From contig NHEC01000120.1 of the NCBI GenBank assembly GCA_002171655.1, positions 20,503-84,502 of the forward strand: DNA of 64,000 nt, in the 5' to 3' direction. This document shows, piece after piece, positions 19,368-29,166 of this stretch (positions are counted from its first letter, which is position 1; each line of letters starts with the position of its first letter). Both the position numbers and the translations under genes were made by a program. The notes beneath the pieces were generated by a model, which saw only the letters and a list, made by a program, of their open reading frames with translations, did no database searches and was not told the origin of the DNA. Source of the stretch: Planctomycetes bacterium TMED75. GTDB taxonomy: Bacteria; Planctomycetota; Phycisphaerae; Phycisphaerales; SM1A02.

Positions 19368-20876
19368 GTGATGCGTCGCCCTCTGCATCCGATTCTCCTG
19401 ACTCTTTCTACCCTGCTCGCCGTGTCATTGCACGGTTGCATGGTCGGTCCTGATTACACGAAGCCGGATCTGGTCACCAACGACAGTTGGCACAGCTCGC
19501 TCGTCGCCGGGCTGGAGAAGGACAAGGACGGGCCGGGTCTCTGGTGGAAGGAATTCAACGATCCAATCCTTGACACCCTGATTGAGCGGGCTCAAACCAA
19601 TAATCTTGATCTGCGGACGATGATGACTCGGGTTGAATTCGCGCGAGCGGAATACGGCATCGAGGAATCATTCCTTCTGCCTTCGGTTGGTGCGAACGGT
19701 TATGCGGTCTGGTACCGAGCAGACCAGGGGATCTCCCCGGTGCCTGGTGTGTTCAATCCGACTGGCGACGCGTACGAGCTCGATCTCGCGTTCTCCTGGG
19801 AAATTGATGTCTGGGGGCGTGTTCGTCGGCAGGCTCAGGCAGCTCAGCAGAACTTCTATGCACAGATCGAGAATTGGCGCGACTTCCTGATCACGGTGCG
19901 GGCGGGCGTTGCTGATTCCTACATCAGCTACCGCACCTACCGTCGAACGGTAGAGCTGCATGAACTTGCGGTGGCTGCGGCCGAACTCGGGTTGGATCTC
20001 AGCACGCAGGCCTATGAAAACGGCGCACTGGATCTCAGGGTGGTCCTGGACAACAGCTCCACCCTCAATACCCTCCAGGCAGCGGTCTACGAGTGGGAAG
20101 CCAGGGCGCAGAACGAACTCAATCAGATCTCGGTGCTTCTGGGAGAAACTCCCGGGCAGATCGCGGAACTGATTGGGCCCGGAGGGAAGATTCCCATTCC
20201 TCCATCAACCATTGGTGTCGCCGTCCCCGCCGAAGTGATCAGGCAACGGCCGGACGTTCGGGCTGCGGAACGAATGCTTGCCTCCGCGGTCGCGACCCTG
20301 GGGGTGGCCGAGGCGGAGCTGCTTCCCACCTTCACACTCACGGGATCTCTCGGTTATCAATCCGATGGAACCACGAGCCTCCTCACCTGGGCCAATCGCG
20401 CCTGGAACATCGGCCCTTCCTTCTCCTGGAGTCTGCTCAACTGGGGCCGGGTGCAAAATCAGATCAGTGCTCAGAAGGCCGTTGTTCAAACGGAACTGCT
20501 CGGCTACGAATCAACGGTTCTCAAGGCCTACCAAGAAGTTGAAAATGCTCTGGTGAATTTCGCTTCCTCCGAGCTGTCACGTAGAAACATCCAGAGAGCT
20601 CGTGATGACAGTCTGGAATCCCTGATGCTGTCCTCTAGTGCCTATGAGAGCGGAGTCGAGGATGTTCAGTCCGTGATCGCTTCCGAACTGCAGTTCATTC
20701 AAATGGAATTCGAGTTGATCGAACAGGAATCAGCGGTCGCCATGGGCGCGGTCTCGATCTACAAGTCGACTGGAGGAGATTGGTCACCGGTCATGCCGAG
20801 TGCAGACGGTCCGGTCCCCATCAAATCAAAGGCGTCCCAGTCAGTCGTCGATGCTAATTCTGGAGGTACTTCGTGA
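19368..20876 (+). CDS. RND efflux outer-membrane lipoprotein (OprM/NodT family)
   Basis: 502 aa; lipobox LHGC, MVGPDYTKPD, IRQRPDVRAAERMLASAVATLGVAEAELLPTFTLTGSLG. Confidence 0.95.
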   Translation: MMRRPLHPILLTLSTLLAVSLHGCMVGPDYTKPDLVTNDSWHSSLVAGLEKDKDGPGLWWKEFNDPILDTLIERAQTNNLDLRTMMTRVEFARAEYGIEESFLLPSVGANGYAVWYRADQGISPVPGVFNPTGDAYELDLAFSWEIDVWGRVRRQAQAAQQNFYAQIENWRDFLITVRAGVADSYISYRTYRRTVELHELAVAAAELGLDLSTQAYENGALDLRVVLDNSSTLNTLQAAVYEWEARAQNELNQISVLLGETPGQIAELIGPGGKIPIPPSTIGVAVPAEVIRQRPDVRAAERMLASAVATLGVAEAELLPTFTLTGSLGYQSDGTTSLLTWANRAWNIGPSFSWSLLNWGRVQNQISAQKAVVQTELLGYESTVLKAYQEVENALVNFASSELSRRNIQRARDDSLESLMLSSSAYESGVEDVQSVIASELQFIQMEFELIEQESAVAMGAVSIYKSTGGDWSPVMPSADGPVPIKSKASQSVVDANSGGTS

Positions 20877-22168
20877 TCAAGGGTCACTCAACGTTGATCA
20901 CCGTCGGACTCGGGGTGCTTCTTGCTTCACTCACGGGCTGCGGTGGCGGTTCCAGTAGCGCCAAGGAAACCGTCGAGTTGATGAGCAAGCGCAACACGAC
21001 AGTGACGACCGAGGTCATCAAGACCACGCCGTATTCGCTCTATCTGAGCCAGCCCGGAACGACCTATGCCATTCGCAACGTCGATCTGGATGCACGGGTC
21101 ACCGGGTACATCGAGTCCATTCACTTCGAAGACGGTCAGCTGGTGAAATCCGGCGACCACCTCTTCCAGCTCGACCCTCGGCCTTTCGAGGCAACTCTTC
21201 TTGAGGCCCGCGGGACTCTCGAGGGGGCGATCGCCCAGCGCAACCTTGCGGAGCGAAACGTCCAGCGCAATCGTCCCTTGGTCGAATCCGGTGCGATCTC
21301 TCGTGAATCCTTCGACGCTCTCGTCACGGATCTCGAAGTCTCCGAAGGCAATGTCGAGACCGCGGCCGGAAATCTGGTCAACGCGGAACTCAATCTTTCC
21401 TTCGCCACCATCGTGGCCCCCTTCGACGGCAAGCTCGGCCAGCGGCAGTACGAAAAAGGTGCGCTGGTCGAACAAGGGGGTACGCAGACCCTGGTGACCA
21501 TCGTGCAGTACGACCCGATGCGTATCCTGGTTGCCGTGGCCGCTGAGCACCTTCCGACGCTCAGGGAACTCAAGGCCAAGGGAACTCTGCCAGCCAACGT
21601 CCGGGTCAATGGCACGCGCGGTGGCGGTGGACGAGTCTTCAAGGGCGAAGTGGACTTCATCGACAACCAGGTCAGTGACATGAGCTCCACAGTGATGGTC
21701 CGGGTTCGCTTTTCCAACCCCGATGCCTGGGCATTTCCCGGCCAGTACGGGGAAGCGGAAATCCTGATCAAGGACATTCCCGAGGCAATCGTGGTCCCCC
21801 AGAAGGCGGTTCTTCTCCAGCAGGGAGGCAAGCAGTTCGTCTGGCTCATCGATGAAAAGGGTGAGGTCGAAGATCAGGTCGTTGAGGTCGGTGACACGCA
21901 CGACGGTAAATCCTGGATCACAAAGGGACTCAAGGTCGGCCAGAAGATCGTGGTCGATTCCGCGGGACAGCTCGCGGGAGGAGACAAGGTCACCATCGTC
22001 ACGGACGCCAAGTTCAAAGAGGATCAGTCCACTTCGATGCAGGGGCATTCCAGCAGTAAATCCTCCTCTTCCTCTGACTCGAAAGCTGACGCGAAAACTG
22101 GCGCGAAAGCCACCACTGCCCCGACCTCCGATGCCAAGAAGAAGAGTTCGACTTCAACCGGCGGATGA
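20873..22168 (+). CDS. RND efflux periplasmic adaptor (membrane fusion protein)
   Basis: 431 aa; lipobox LTGC, VRNVDLDARVTGYIESIHFEDGQLVKSGDHLFQLDPRPFEA-type barrel-sandwich hybrid; GTGA overlap with upstream gene. Confidence 0.94.
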   Translation: MIKGHSTLITVGLGVLLASLTGCGGGSSSAKETVELMSKRNTTVTTEVIKTTPYSLYLSQPGTTYAIRNVDLDARVTGYIESIHFEDGQLVKSGDHLFQLDPRPFEATLLEARGTLEGAIAQRNLAERNVQRNRPLVESGAISRESFDALVTDLEVSEGNVETAAGNLVNAELNLSFATIVAPFDGKLGQRQYEKGALVEQGGTQTLVTIVQYDPMRILVAVAAEHLPTLRELKAKGTLPANVRVNGTRGGGGRVFKGEVDFIDNQVSDMSSTVMVRVRFSNPDAWAFPGQYGEAEILIKDIPEAIVVPQKAVLLQQGGKQFVWLIDEKGEVEDQVVEVGDTHDGKSWITKGLKVGQKIVVDSAGQLAGGDKVTIVTDAKFKEDQSTSMQGHSSSKSSSSSDSKADAKTGAKATTAPTSDAKKKSSTSTGG

Positions 22169-22198
22169 TTCCGCACGCCGTACCCATGGACGATCACC

Positions 22199-25100
22199 TT
22201 GCTTGATTTCTTCATTAACAGACCGATCTTCGCTGCAACCATCGCCTTGCTGATGATCATCTGTGGTGGAATCTCGATCGTGACGCTGCCGATCTCCCAG
22301 TATCCGGAGATCGTGCCGCCGACCGTCACCATCACGTCCGCTTACCCCGGTGCCAGCGCCGAAGTGACCGCGGATACCGTGACCACGCTTCTGGAGGACT
22401 CGATCAACGGGATCCAGGGCATGATCTACATGAGCTCGACCAGCGTGAACAACGGTACGAGCTACATCACCGTGACCTTCGACGTCGGCTACTCACTCGA
22501 TATCGGTGCAGTGGACGTCCAGAACCGAGTCAGCCAGGTCCAGGGGCAGATACCGCAGATTGTCAATGAAGCCGGCATCATCATCGACAAGACCTCGACG
22601 GACATGGTGTTGGTGGTTTCACTGACCTCGCCGGAAGGCACCTACGACGACGTCTGGCTGGGCAACTACGCCGACATCTACCTCAATGACCCGTTGCTTC
22701 GTGTGCCGGGGGTGGGTTCCATCACCAACTTCGGTCTGTTGGAATACTCGATGCGCATCTGGCTCGATCCCGACAAGATGGCGTCACTCGAGCTGACCGT
22801 CTCCGACGTGAAGAATGCGGTGCAGGAACAGAACCAGCAGGTGGCTGCGGGACTCATCGGCTCCCCGCCCACCACCGAATCACCCGCCTACCAGCTCCAG
22901 ATCAGCACCCTTGGCCAGCTCAAGACCGCGGAGCAGTTCGAGAACATCATCGTCCGGACGGGTCCCGACGGGCAGATGGTCACCCTTGCCGACATCGGTC
23001 GCGTCGAACTCGGGGCACAGAACTACCAGCAGAGTTCATCCCTGAACGCCAAGCCCGCGGGCAACTTGGGCATCTACCAGCTACCGGGTGCCAACGCCCT
23101 GACCATCAAGTCCGAGGTGGTGAAGGTTCTCGAGGGCCTGTCTCAGAAGTTCCCCGACGACGTCGAGTACGAACTGACCTACGACACGACCGAATTCGTG
23201 CGACTCTCGATCGAGGACCTCGTGGTGACTCTCCTCGAAGCGTTGGCGCTGGTCATCTTCGTGGTCTTCGTCTTTCTGCAGAGCTGGCGCAGCACGCTGA
23301 TTCCGGTCATCGCGATCCCGGTGTCCCTGATCGGTGCCTTCGCGTTCATGATGGTCTTCGGGTTTTCGATCAACACCCTCAGCCTCCTCGGGCTGGTCCT
23401 TGCGGTCGGCCTGGTCGTCGACGATGCGATCGTGGTGGTGGAGAACGTCGAGCGTCAGCTCGAGGCCCATCCCGACTGGACCCGCACCCAGGCCACCTCC
23501 GTCGCGATGCATGAGGTCGTCGGGCCGATCATCGCAACCACCCTGGTCCTCCTCGCGGTGTTCGTTCCCACCGCCTTCATGCCGGGGATCACCGGACAGC
23601 TCTACAACCAGTTTGCCCTGACCATCGCCTTCTCGGTGCTGCTGTCTTCGGTGAACTCGCTCACCCTCAGCCCCGCGCTCTGTGCCATCTTCCTCAAGCC
23701 GACCAAACTCGAGGATCGGAACTTCCTGTTCCGTGCGTTCAACAATGTCTTTGACAAGGTGATCGAGTTCTACGGGAAGCTCCTCCACTGGTTCATCAAG
23801 CTGCGTTTCCTGGTCTTCGCTGCCTACCTCGTGTTGGCCTTCTTCACCGGGTTCCTGCTGCTCAAGTGGCCCCAGTCGTTCGTTCCCACCGAGGACCAGG
23901 GGTACTGCTTCGGGCTGGTGCAGCTCCCGGCGGGATCCACCGTGCAGCGCACCACCGAGGTGATCGAGGAGATGGCCGCCGAGCTCACCAAGAACGAGTG
24001 GGTCGACAACGTGATCTCCGTCGGGGGGTTCAACTTCCTCACCTCGACCAGCCAGACCTACACCGGTTTCGTGATCCCGATCTTCAAGAGCTGGGGCGTT
24101 CGCGGGAAGCAACACACCGCAAACAAGCTGATCCTCGAGTTCAACGAGAAGTACAAGGGAGACCCCCGTGCGGGAATCTCCTTCGTCAGCCCGCCACCGA
24201 TCATGGGCCTGGGCACGGTGGGGGGATTCCAGCTTCAGCTTGAAAACCTGCCGTCGGTGCCCTTCGACCAGTTCTATCGGGACTGCATGCCCTTGATCGA
24301 GGCCGCGAACAAGAGTGAAGACCTGATGATGGTGCGCACCACGTCGCAGATCGACGTCCCGCAGATCTGGCTCGATGTCGATCGAGAGAAGGCGAAGCTG
24401 CTGGGCGTCAACCTCACCGAGCTCTTCGATACCCTCCAGGTCCAGCTTGGTTCGCTCTACATCAACAACTTCAACCTCTACAACCAGACCTACCAGGTCC
24501 AGGCCCAGGCCGAGGGGTGGGCGCGTTCAAATTCCAATGACATCGGTCAGCTCTTCGTGCAGAGCCAGGACGGGTCGATGATCCCGCTGGACGCTCTGGT
24601 CACCGTCGAGAACATCACCGGTCCGGACTTCATCCCGCACTACAACCTGTACGAGACCCTCGAGGTGCTCGGGAGCCCGAACGTCTTCGCCGGCAAGAGT
24701 TCCGGGCAGGCGATCACCGCGATGGAGCAGCTGTGCGACGAGTACCTGCCCCCGGAATATGCGTACGAGTGGAGTGGCACCACCTATCAGGAGCTCGCGG
24801 CCGGAAACCTTGCTCCGATCATCTTCGGTCTGGCACTGATCGTGGTATTCCTCCTGCTCGCGGCCCAGTACGAGAGCTGGATCCTTCCCATCATGATCAT
24901 GCTGGTGGTCCCTCTCGCGATGCTTGGAGCCGTACTCGCACTGATGGTCGCCAAACGCCCGCTCGATGTGTACGGCCAGATCGGGCTGGTGACCCTGATC
25001 GGCCTGGCTGCGAAGAACGCGATCCTCATCGTCGAGTTCGCAAAGGAACTCGGCGCGACCGGGCAGGATCCGATCAGCTCCGCGATCGGTGCGGCCAAGC

Positions 25101-25363
25101 TTCGACTTCGCCCGATCCTCATGACCGCGTTCTCCTTCATCCTCGGCGTGGTGCCGCTGGTGCTGGCATCCGGCGCGGGAGCGCAAAGCCGTCAGTCGAT
25201 CGGCTACGTGGTCTTTGGTGGCATGCTCGTCGCGACGGTCATCACCCTCGGGGTGGTTCCCGTCTTCTACGTGATCTTCGAGCACCTGCGTGAGAAGTTC
25301 GGTGTGGACCCCACGTACAAGATCGGTGCGATCGAGATCCCGGCCGATGAGGACGGGCTCTGA
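22199..25363 (+). CDS. RND multidrug efflux permease, AcrB/MexB (HAE1) family
   Basis: 1054 aa from TTG; FFINRPIFAATIALLMIICGGISI, GLVVDDAIVVVENVER, FVPTEDQGYCFGLVQLP, GLAAKNAILIVEFAKE. Confidence 0.97.
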   Translation: MLDFFINRPIFAATIALLMIICGGISIVTLPISQYPEIVPPTVTITSAYPGASAEVTADTVTTLLEDSINGIQGMIYMSSTSVNNGTSYITVTFDVGYSLDIGAVDVQNRVSQVQGQIPQIVNEAGIIIDKTSTDMVLVVSLTSPEGTYDDVWLGNYADIYLNDPLLRVPGVGSITNFGLLEYSMRIWLDPDKMASLELTVSDVKNAVQEQNQQVAAGLIGSPPTTESPAYQLQISTLGQLKTAEQFENIIVRTGPDGQMVTLADIGRVELGAQNYQQSSSLNAKPAGNLGIYQLPGANALTIKSEVVKVLEGLSQKFPDDVEYELTYDTTEFVRLSIEDLVVTLLEALALVIFVVFVFLQSWRSTLIPVIAIPVSLIGAFAFMMVFGFSINTLSLLGLVLAVGLVVDDAIVVVENVERQLEAHPDWTRTQATSVAMHEVVGPIIATTLVLLAVFVPTAFMPGITGQLYNQFALTIAFSVLLSSVNSLTLSPALCAIFLKPTKLEDRNFLFRAFNNVFDKVIEFYGKLLHWFIKLRFLVFAAYLVLAFFTGFLLLKWPQSFVPTEDQGYCFGLVQLPAGSTVQRTTEVIEEMAAELTKNEWVDNVISVGGFNFLTSTSQTYTGFVIPIFKSWGVRGKQHTANKLILEFNEKYKGDPRAGISFVSPPPIMGLGTVGGFQLQLENLPSVPFDQFYRDCMPLIEAANKSEDLMMVRTTSQIDVPQIWLDVDREKAKLLGVNLTELFDTLQVQLGSLYINNFNLYNQTYQVQAQAEGWARSNSNDIGQLFVQSQDGSMIPLDALVTVENITGPDFIPHYNLYETLEVLGSPNVFAGKSSGQAITAMEQLCDEYLPPEYAYEWSGTTYQELAAGNLAPIIFGLALIVVFLLLAAQYESWILPIMIMLVVPLAMLGAVLALMVAKRPLDVYGQIGLVTLIGLAAKNAILIVEFAKELGATGQDPISSAIGAAKLRLRPILMTAFSFILGVVPLVLASGAGAQSRQSIGYVVFGGMLVATVITLGVVPVFYVIFEHLREKFGVDPTYKIGAIEIPADEDGL

Positions 25364-25366
25364 TCG

Positions 25367-25927
25367 ATGACGCTTTCCGTCGACCAGGCGCGTACATTGA
25401 TGCACGAATGGGTGGAAAGCCCCTCGTTGCGAAACCACATGGAATGCGTGGCCTGCTGCACCCGTGCATACGCTGAACGAATCGCTCCTGAAGCAGCCGA
25501 TCGCTGGGAGATCGCCGGTCTGCTCCATGACATGGACTACGAACGACACCCCACCGTCGAGGAACACCCCTTTGTGGCGGTCGAGCTTCTCAAAAGCAGG
25601 GGGGATGTGGCTGAGGAGATCGTGCAGGCCATCCTCGCCCACGCGGACTACTCAGGGGAACCTCGGGAGACACCACTCGCCAGGCACCTGTTTGCCTGTG
25701 ATGAACTCGCAGGTTTCATCGTCGCCTGTTCCCGGGTTATTCCCGAGGGCATTCGTGATCTGCAATTGAAGTCGGTCAGGAAGAAACTCAAGAACAAGAA
25801 GTTCGCGGCCGCGGTGAATCGAGACGACATCCGCGTGGGTGCAGAGCAGATCGGTCTTGATCCCGACGTGCACATCCAGAATTGCATCGATGCACTGGTC
25901 GCCGACCGCGAACGACTCGGGCTCTGA
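25367..25927 (+). CDS. HD-domain hydrolase
   Basis: 186 aa; NHMECVACC..., WEIAGLLHDMDYERHP (HD), ILAHADYSG; begins 3 nt after the RND permease stop. Confidence 0.8.
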   Translation: MTLSVDQARTLMHEWVESPSLRNHMECVACCTRAYAERIAPEAADRWEIAGLLHDMDYERHPTVEEHPFVAVELLKSRGDVAEEIVQAILAHADYSGEPRETPLARHLFACDELAGFIVACSRVIPEGIRDLQLKSVRKKLKNKKFAAAVNRDDIRVGAEQIGLDPDVHIQNCIDALVADRERLGL

Positions 25928-25938
25928 TCCGCTCGAGC

Positions 25939-26433
25939 TCAGTTCAAGGTTGCGTCGTCTCCAGGCTCCAGTCCGAACGGCAGCTGCTCCGGGTCGATGT
26001 CCACCACCGTGATGTCATTGAGACCCAGCGAGGCCAGGCCTCTTCGCGCGCTGCATTCGGGAGTGCCGGGATCTTCCTGAACCCCAGGTTCGATCGGCTT
26101 GAGAAGAAAGACGGGCTTGGTCTCCAGCAGACCTTCCATCCGGTCGGGCATGGCCATGACCGTGATTCCGTCGACCATGGATCGATGCAGCCAGTTTTCG
26201 ATCGATTCCTGCGAGTGGTCCTCGTGCTTGAATGGAAGCAGCATGACCACGGCATCAGCAATCAGAAGGCCACGGGCCAGCCACACATCCTCTGATTCTG
26301 CACTGCGCACGGTACTGAGCTTCGTGGCGTCGATTTCCTGGATCTCTCCGGGAAAGGCACGATTCAGTCCGCAGCGCAGTGCTCCCTCAAGAGCCTGTTG
26401 GCGTTCAGATGCGTTGACAAGGAGGACGTTCAT
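25939..26433 (-). CDS. Hypothetical protein, possible flavodoxin-like / NAD(P)H-dependent FMN reductase fold
   Basis: 164 aa; MNVLLVNASER...LLIADAVVMLLPFKHEDHSQESIENWLHRSM resembles a flavodoxin-fold N-terminus; weak call. Confidence 0.45.
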   Translation of the reverse strand: MNVLLVNASERQQALEGALRCGLNRAFPGEIQEIDATKLSTVRSAESEDVWLARGLLIADAVVMLLPFKHEDHSQESIENWLHRSMVDGITVMAMPDRMEGLLETKPVFLLKPIEPGVQEDPGTPECSARRGLASLGLNDITVVDIDPEQLPFGLEPGDDATLN

Positions 26434-26580
26434 ACCTGACGATACGTCTCGAGTTTCCGGTTCGTTCGCCTCAGACCGGTGGTACCTGGGGCGAAGACAC
26501 CGTTTTTCACGCTATCGGACACGCTTCTACAGTGCGCACATGGACTTCCAGAGCACCCTTCCCCGAGAGAAAATTCACGC

Positions 26581-27417
26581 ATGATTCATCCCTCAGCGAT
26601 GCGATGTGTCTTTCTGGTGCTTTGTACCGTGGTTGCGTCCTGCAGCACGGTCTCGGGATCCGGGCGAACTCAGGTCAACTTTTACTCCGCTGCCGACGAT
26701 GCACGAATCGGGCAGCAGGCCTGGACTGAAGTGCTCTCGGATCCGCTGGTCCTCAAACAGGGTCCGAAGGTCGAACGTGTGCAACGAATTGGCAACCGGA
26801 TCGTCGCGGCGGCACGCCGTCTCCATCCCGAAATCGCGGAGAACTTCCAGTGGGAATTTGCGGTTCTAGATGATCCGGACCAGATCAACGCGTTTGCCCT
26901 GCCGGGGGGGAAATTCGCCGTCTATACCGGGATGCTCAACTTTACCGAAGGTGATGACGACATGCTCGCCGCGGTGCTTGGACACGAAGCTGCGCACGTC
27001 ACCTCTCGTCACGGGACGGAGCGTCTCACTCAGGTGACGATTACCCGGGTGGGATTGGATGCCACCAATGTCTTCGTTCTGGGGGACCTTGACCCAGGTG
27101 ATCGGGAGCTTGTTCTCCAGGCGATCGGTGCGGGTACCAACGTCGGGGTACTTCTTCCTTTCAGCCGGTCTCATGAATGCGAGGCTGATGTACTGGGGCT
27201 CATGATTGCCGCGGATGCCGGATACCGTCCTCAGGCTGCGTTGCGACTCTGGGAGCGAATGGGTGCGCGTGGTTCGGTCGGAGCGCCCGAGTTCATCTCA
27301 ACCCATCCCAGCTACCAGACCCGCATCCAACTGCTTGATGATGCAATGGCCCCTGCGCAGCGCCTCTACGATTCTCGGGAGGCACTTGGGGACCTTCCGT
27401 CCCGGATGGGCGGATAA
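26581..27417 (+). CDS. M48-family metallopeptidase lipoprotein
   Basis: Start at MIHPSAMRCVFLVLCTVVASCSTVSG (lipobox VASC); zinc motif GHEAAH plus HECEAD; INAFALPGGKFAVYTGML. Confidence 0.92.
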   Translation: MIHPSAMRCVFLVLCTVVASCSTVSGSGRTQVNFYSAADDARIGQQAWTEVLSDPLVLKQGPKVERVQRIGNRIVAAARRLHPEIAENFQWEFAVLDDPDQINAFALPGGKFAVYTGMLNFTEGDDDMLAAVLGHEAAHVTSRHGTERLTQVTITRVGLDATNVFVLGDLDPGDRELVLQAIGAGTNVGVLLPFSRSHECEADVLGLMIAADAGYRPQAALRLWERMGARGSVGAPEFISTHPSYQTRIQLLDDAMAPAQRLYDSREALGDLPSRMGG

Positions 27418-28130
27418 CAGATCGCACCAAGGTTGCTGCGGAAGGCTTCGGCACGATCCGGATGCACCAGGACCTCGAACGACCGGTCCAGGAACAAGTG
27501 AAGAAAGCGACCGCAGTCGGCGACCGATTCCCGATTGAGCCCTCCTCCGTGAGTCGCGCCTCCGTGCACAAGCTGGCATCGCAACTGATAGACGCGGTAG
27601 AGAAGAAGTCGATCGAGTGCGGATTCAGTCTGCCCCTCATCCAGGTAGTGCCTGCCCTTTCTCGGCAGGTTATGCCAGGTCTCCTCCTCTTCTTCTTCGC
27701 CTTCCGCAAGCCCACGCCAGAAGTAATGGTCGAGGTAGACGTTGTCGAAAAGTCGTTCCGCCAGTTCCCGATGTTCCTTCAACAGTGCCTGGTAGGCACC
27801 AAGACCGTGCAGTTCATCCAGGCTGGTGGCCCCGACGATGAAGTCGCGAACACTGCGAATGTCCTTGGCCGGATGGTTGGTTTCCTGATCCCATTGACCA
27901 TAGAGGGCGTTGAAGGAGATCCAGAGGAAGATCAGCTGGTCATCCAGGGCATCGGTGCCAGACTCCTTGGCGACAACCTGTGCCCGGTGGAGCCACGAAC
28001 ATGCACGGTGAATCCTGATCGCCAGTTCCGTGTAGTCACCGACATCCTTGCAGGGCATCTCCTGCCAGCGCCGTTTGTATTCACGAGCCGATGGCAGTTC
28101 GGGATCGATGCAGTTGGTGATCTCGTTCAT
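27366..28130 (-). CDS. HEPN-like (Apea-type) domain protein
   Basis: Start MNEITNCIDPELPSAREYKRRW at 28130; LIFLWISFNALYGQW and LLLYRVYQLRCQLVHGGATHGG (Rx4H) typical of HEPN domains. Confidence 0.7.
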   Translation of the reverse strand: MNEITNCIDPELPSAREYKRRWQEMPCKDVGDYTELAIRIHRACSWLHRAQVVAKESGTDALDDQLIFLWISFNALYGQWDQETNHPAKDIRSVRDFIVGATSLDELHGLGAYQALLKEHRELAERLFDNVYLDHYFWRGLAEGEEEEEETWHNLPRKGRHYLDEGQTESALDRLLLYRVYQLRCQLVHGGATHGGGLNRESVADCGRFLHLFLDRSFEVLVHPDRAEAFRSNLGAICYPPIRDGRSPSASRES

Positions 28131-28209
28131 GGCGTGTGGAATGCTATCACGATGCGGGTATGCTGCGCGTTTGCTCAAGTGCATTTGAACTGCAGTCCTC
28201 AGGGTGCTC

Positions 28210-29166
28210 ATGCCATTCACCGGCGAACAACTTCATGCCCTCTCCGGCAGGTCCGAAGGCTGGCTGGACATCTGGCACCAGCTCTGGGAGGCGCTCTACG
28301 ACCGACTGCACGGCATGATCATCAACGGTATTCCGAACGATCCGGACACCTGGTCACTCAACAGCCACTATCGAATGCTGGTCGATACGGCTCGAGCGCA
28401 GGATTTCATCGCTGAGTTGCTCGAGGATTATCGCCGACGTGCCGAACTGGGAAGTCTGCTCGCAGATTTCGAAGGTGCGCCCGAAAAGGTACTCCCTTAT
28501 CTGGCAGCACCACGAATCGTTCGCGGGCGTGCTCTTGATTTCATCGCCCGAAACAATCGGATGGGAATCACCGGCATGCCGAGCTCCCTCGAAGATGCTC
28601 CGCGAGTCCGACTGGTCGAAGCTGAGGAATTCGAAACCCACTCCGCTTCACCCGAAACGGAGTCCCCGTCCTTTGGAAACCTGGATCCCACGCAACTTCC
28701 AGTCGCCATCGCGTGGGACAGTCAGGCCGGAATCGATGCACGCGTTCGCATGGCAGCCTTGCAGTGCTGGCCTCGAATTGATCCTGCGCAGGACGGTCGT
28801 GATCGACTTGAACGTGATCTTCGTGATCGGGTATCACCCGAGGAACCCCGCGATGAGATCGAGACTCTCCTGGATCAGCATCGCAGTGCGCGTGGTCGAA
28901 TCGCAGACCGGCTGCAGGCAATCGATTCCGAGATCCAGTCCGCTCCCGGGATGCACGCTCCTCGTCGCCGGGAGCTTGATGGTCAGCGGGTGATGCTTCA
29001 GGCGGACCTGCTTCTGCAACCGCTCACGCGAGAACAGGTGCAGCGGCTGCTTGGACTTCCCAGCCCTGATTCGGCGTACCAACAGCTTTCCCGCTATCGA
29101 AAGGCCTTCGCGGAGCTTTTTCCCACCCTTCGAACCACTCTGGAGCGGGCGGGGGGGGCCGCATGA
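28210..29166 (+). CDS. Divergent sigma-70-like protein (region 2-like N-terminus, region 4 HTH-like C-terminus)
   Basis: N-term FIAELLEDYRRRAELGSLLADFEGAPEKVLPYLAAPRIVRGRALDFIARNNRM resembles sigma region 2; C-term LTREQVQRLLGLPSPDSAYQQLSRYRKAFAELFPTL resembles region 4. Confidence 0.55.
   Translation: MPFTGEQLHALSGRSEGWLDIWHQLWEALYDRLHGMIINGIPNDPDTWSLNSHYRMLVDTARAQDFIAELLEDYRRRAELGSLLADFEGAPEKVLPYLAAPRIVRGRALDFIARNNRMGITGMPSSLEDAPRVRLVEAEEFETHSASPETESPSFGNLDPTQLPVAIAWDSQAGIDARVRMAALQCWPRIDPAQDGRDRLERDLRDRVSPEEPRDEIETLLDQHRSARGRIADRLQAIDSEIQSAPGMHAPRRRELDGQRVMLQADLLLQPLTREQVQRLLGLPSPDSAYQQLSRYRKAFAELFPTLRTTLERAGGAA

Noticed and set aside
23081-24115. 344-aa minus-strand ORF opposite the RND permease
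   Set aside because: His/Glu/Asp-rich shadow translation; the RND frame is certain.
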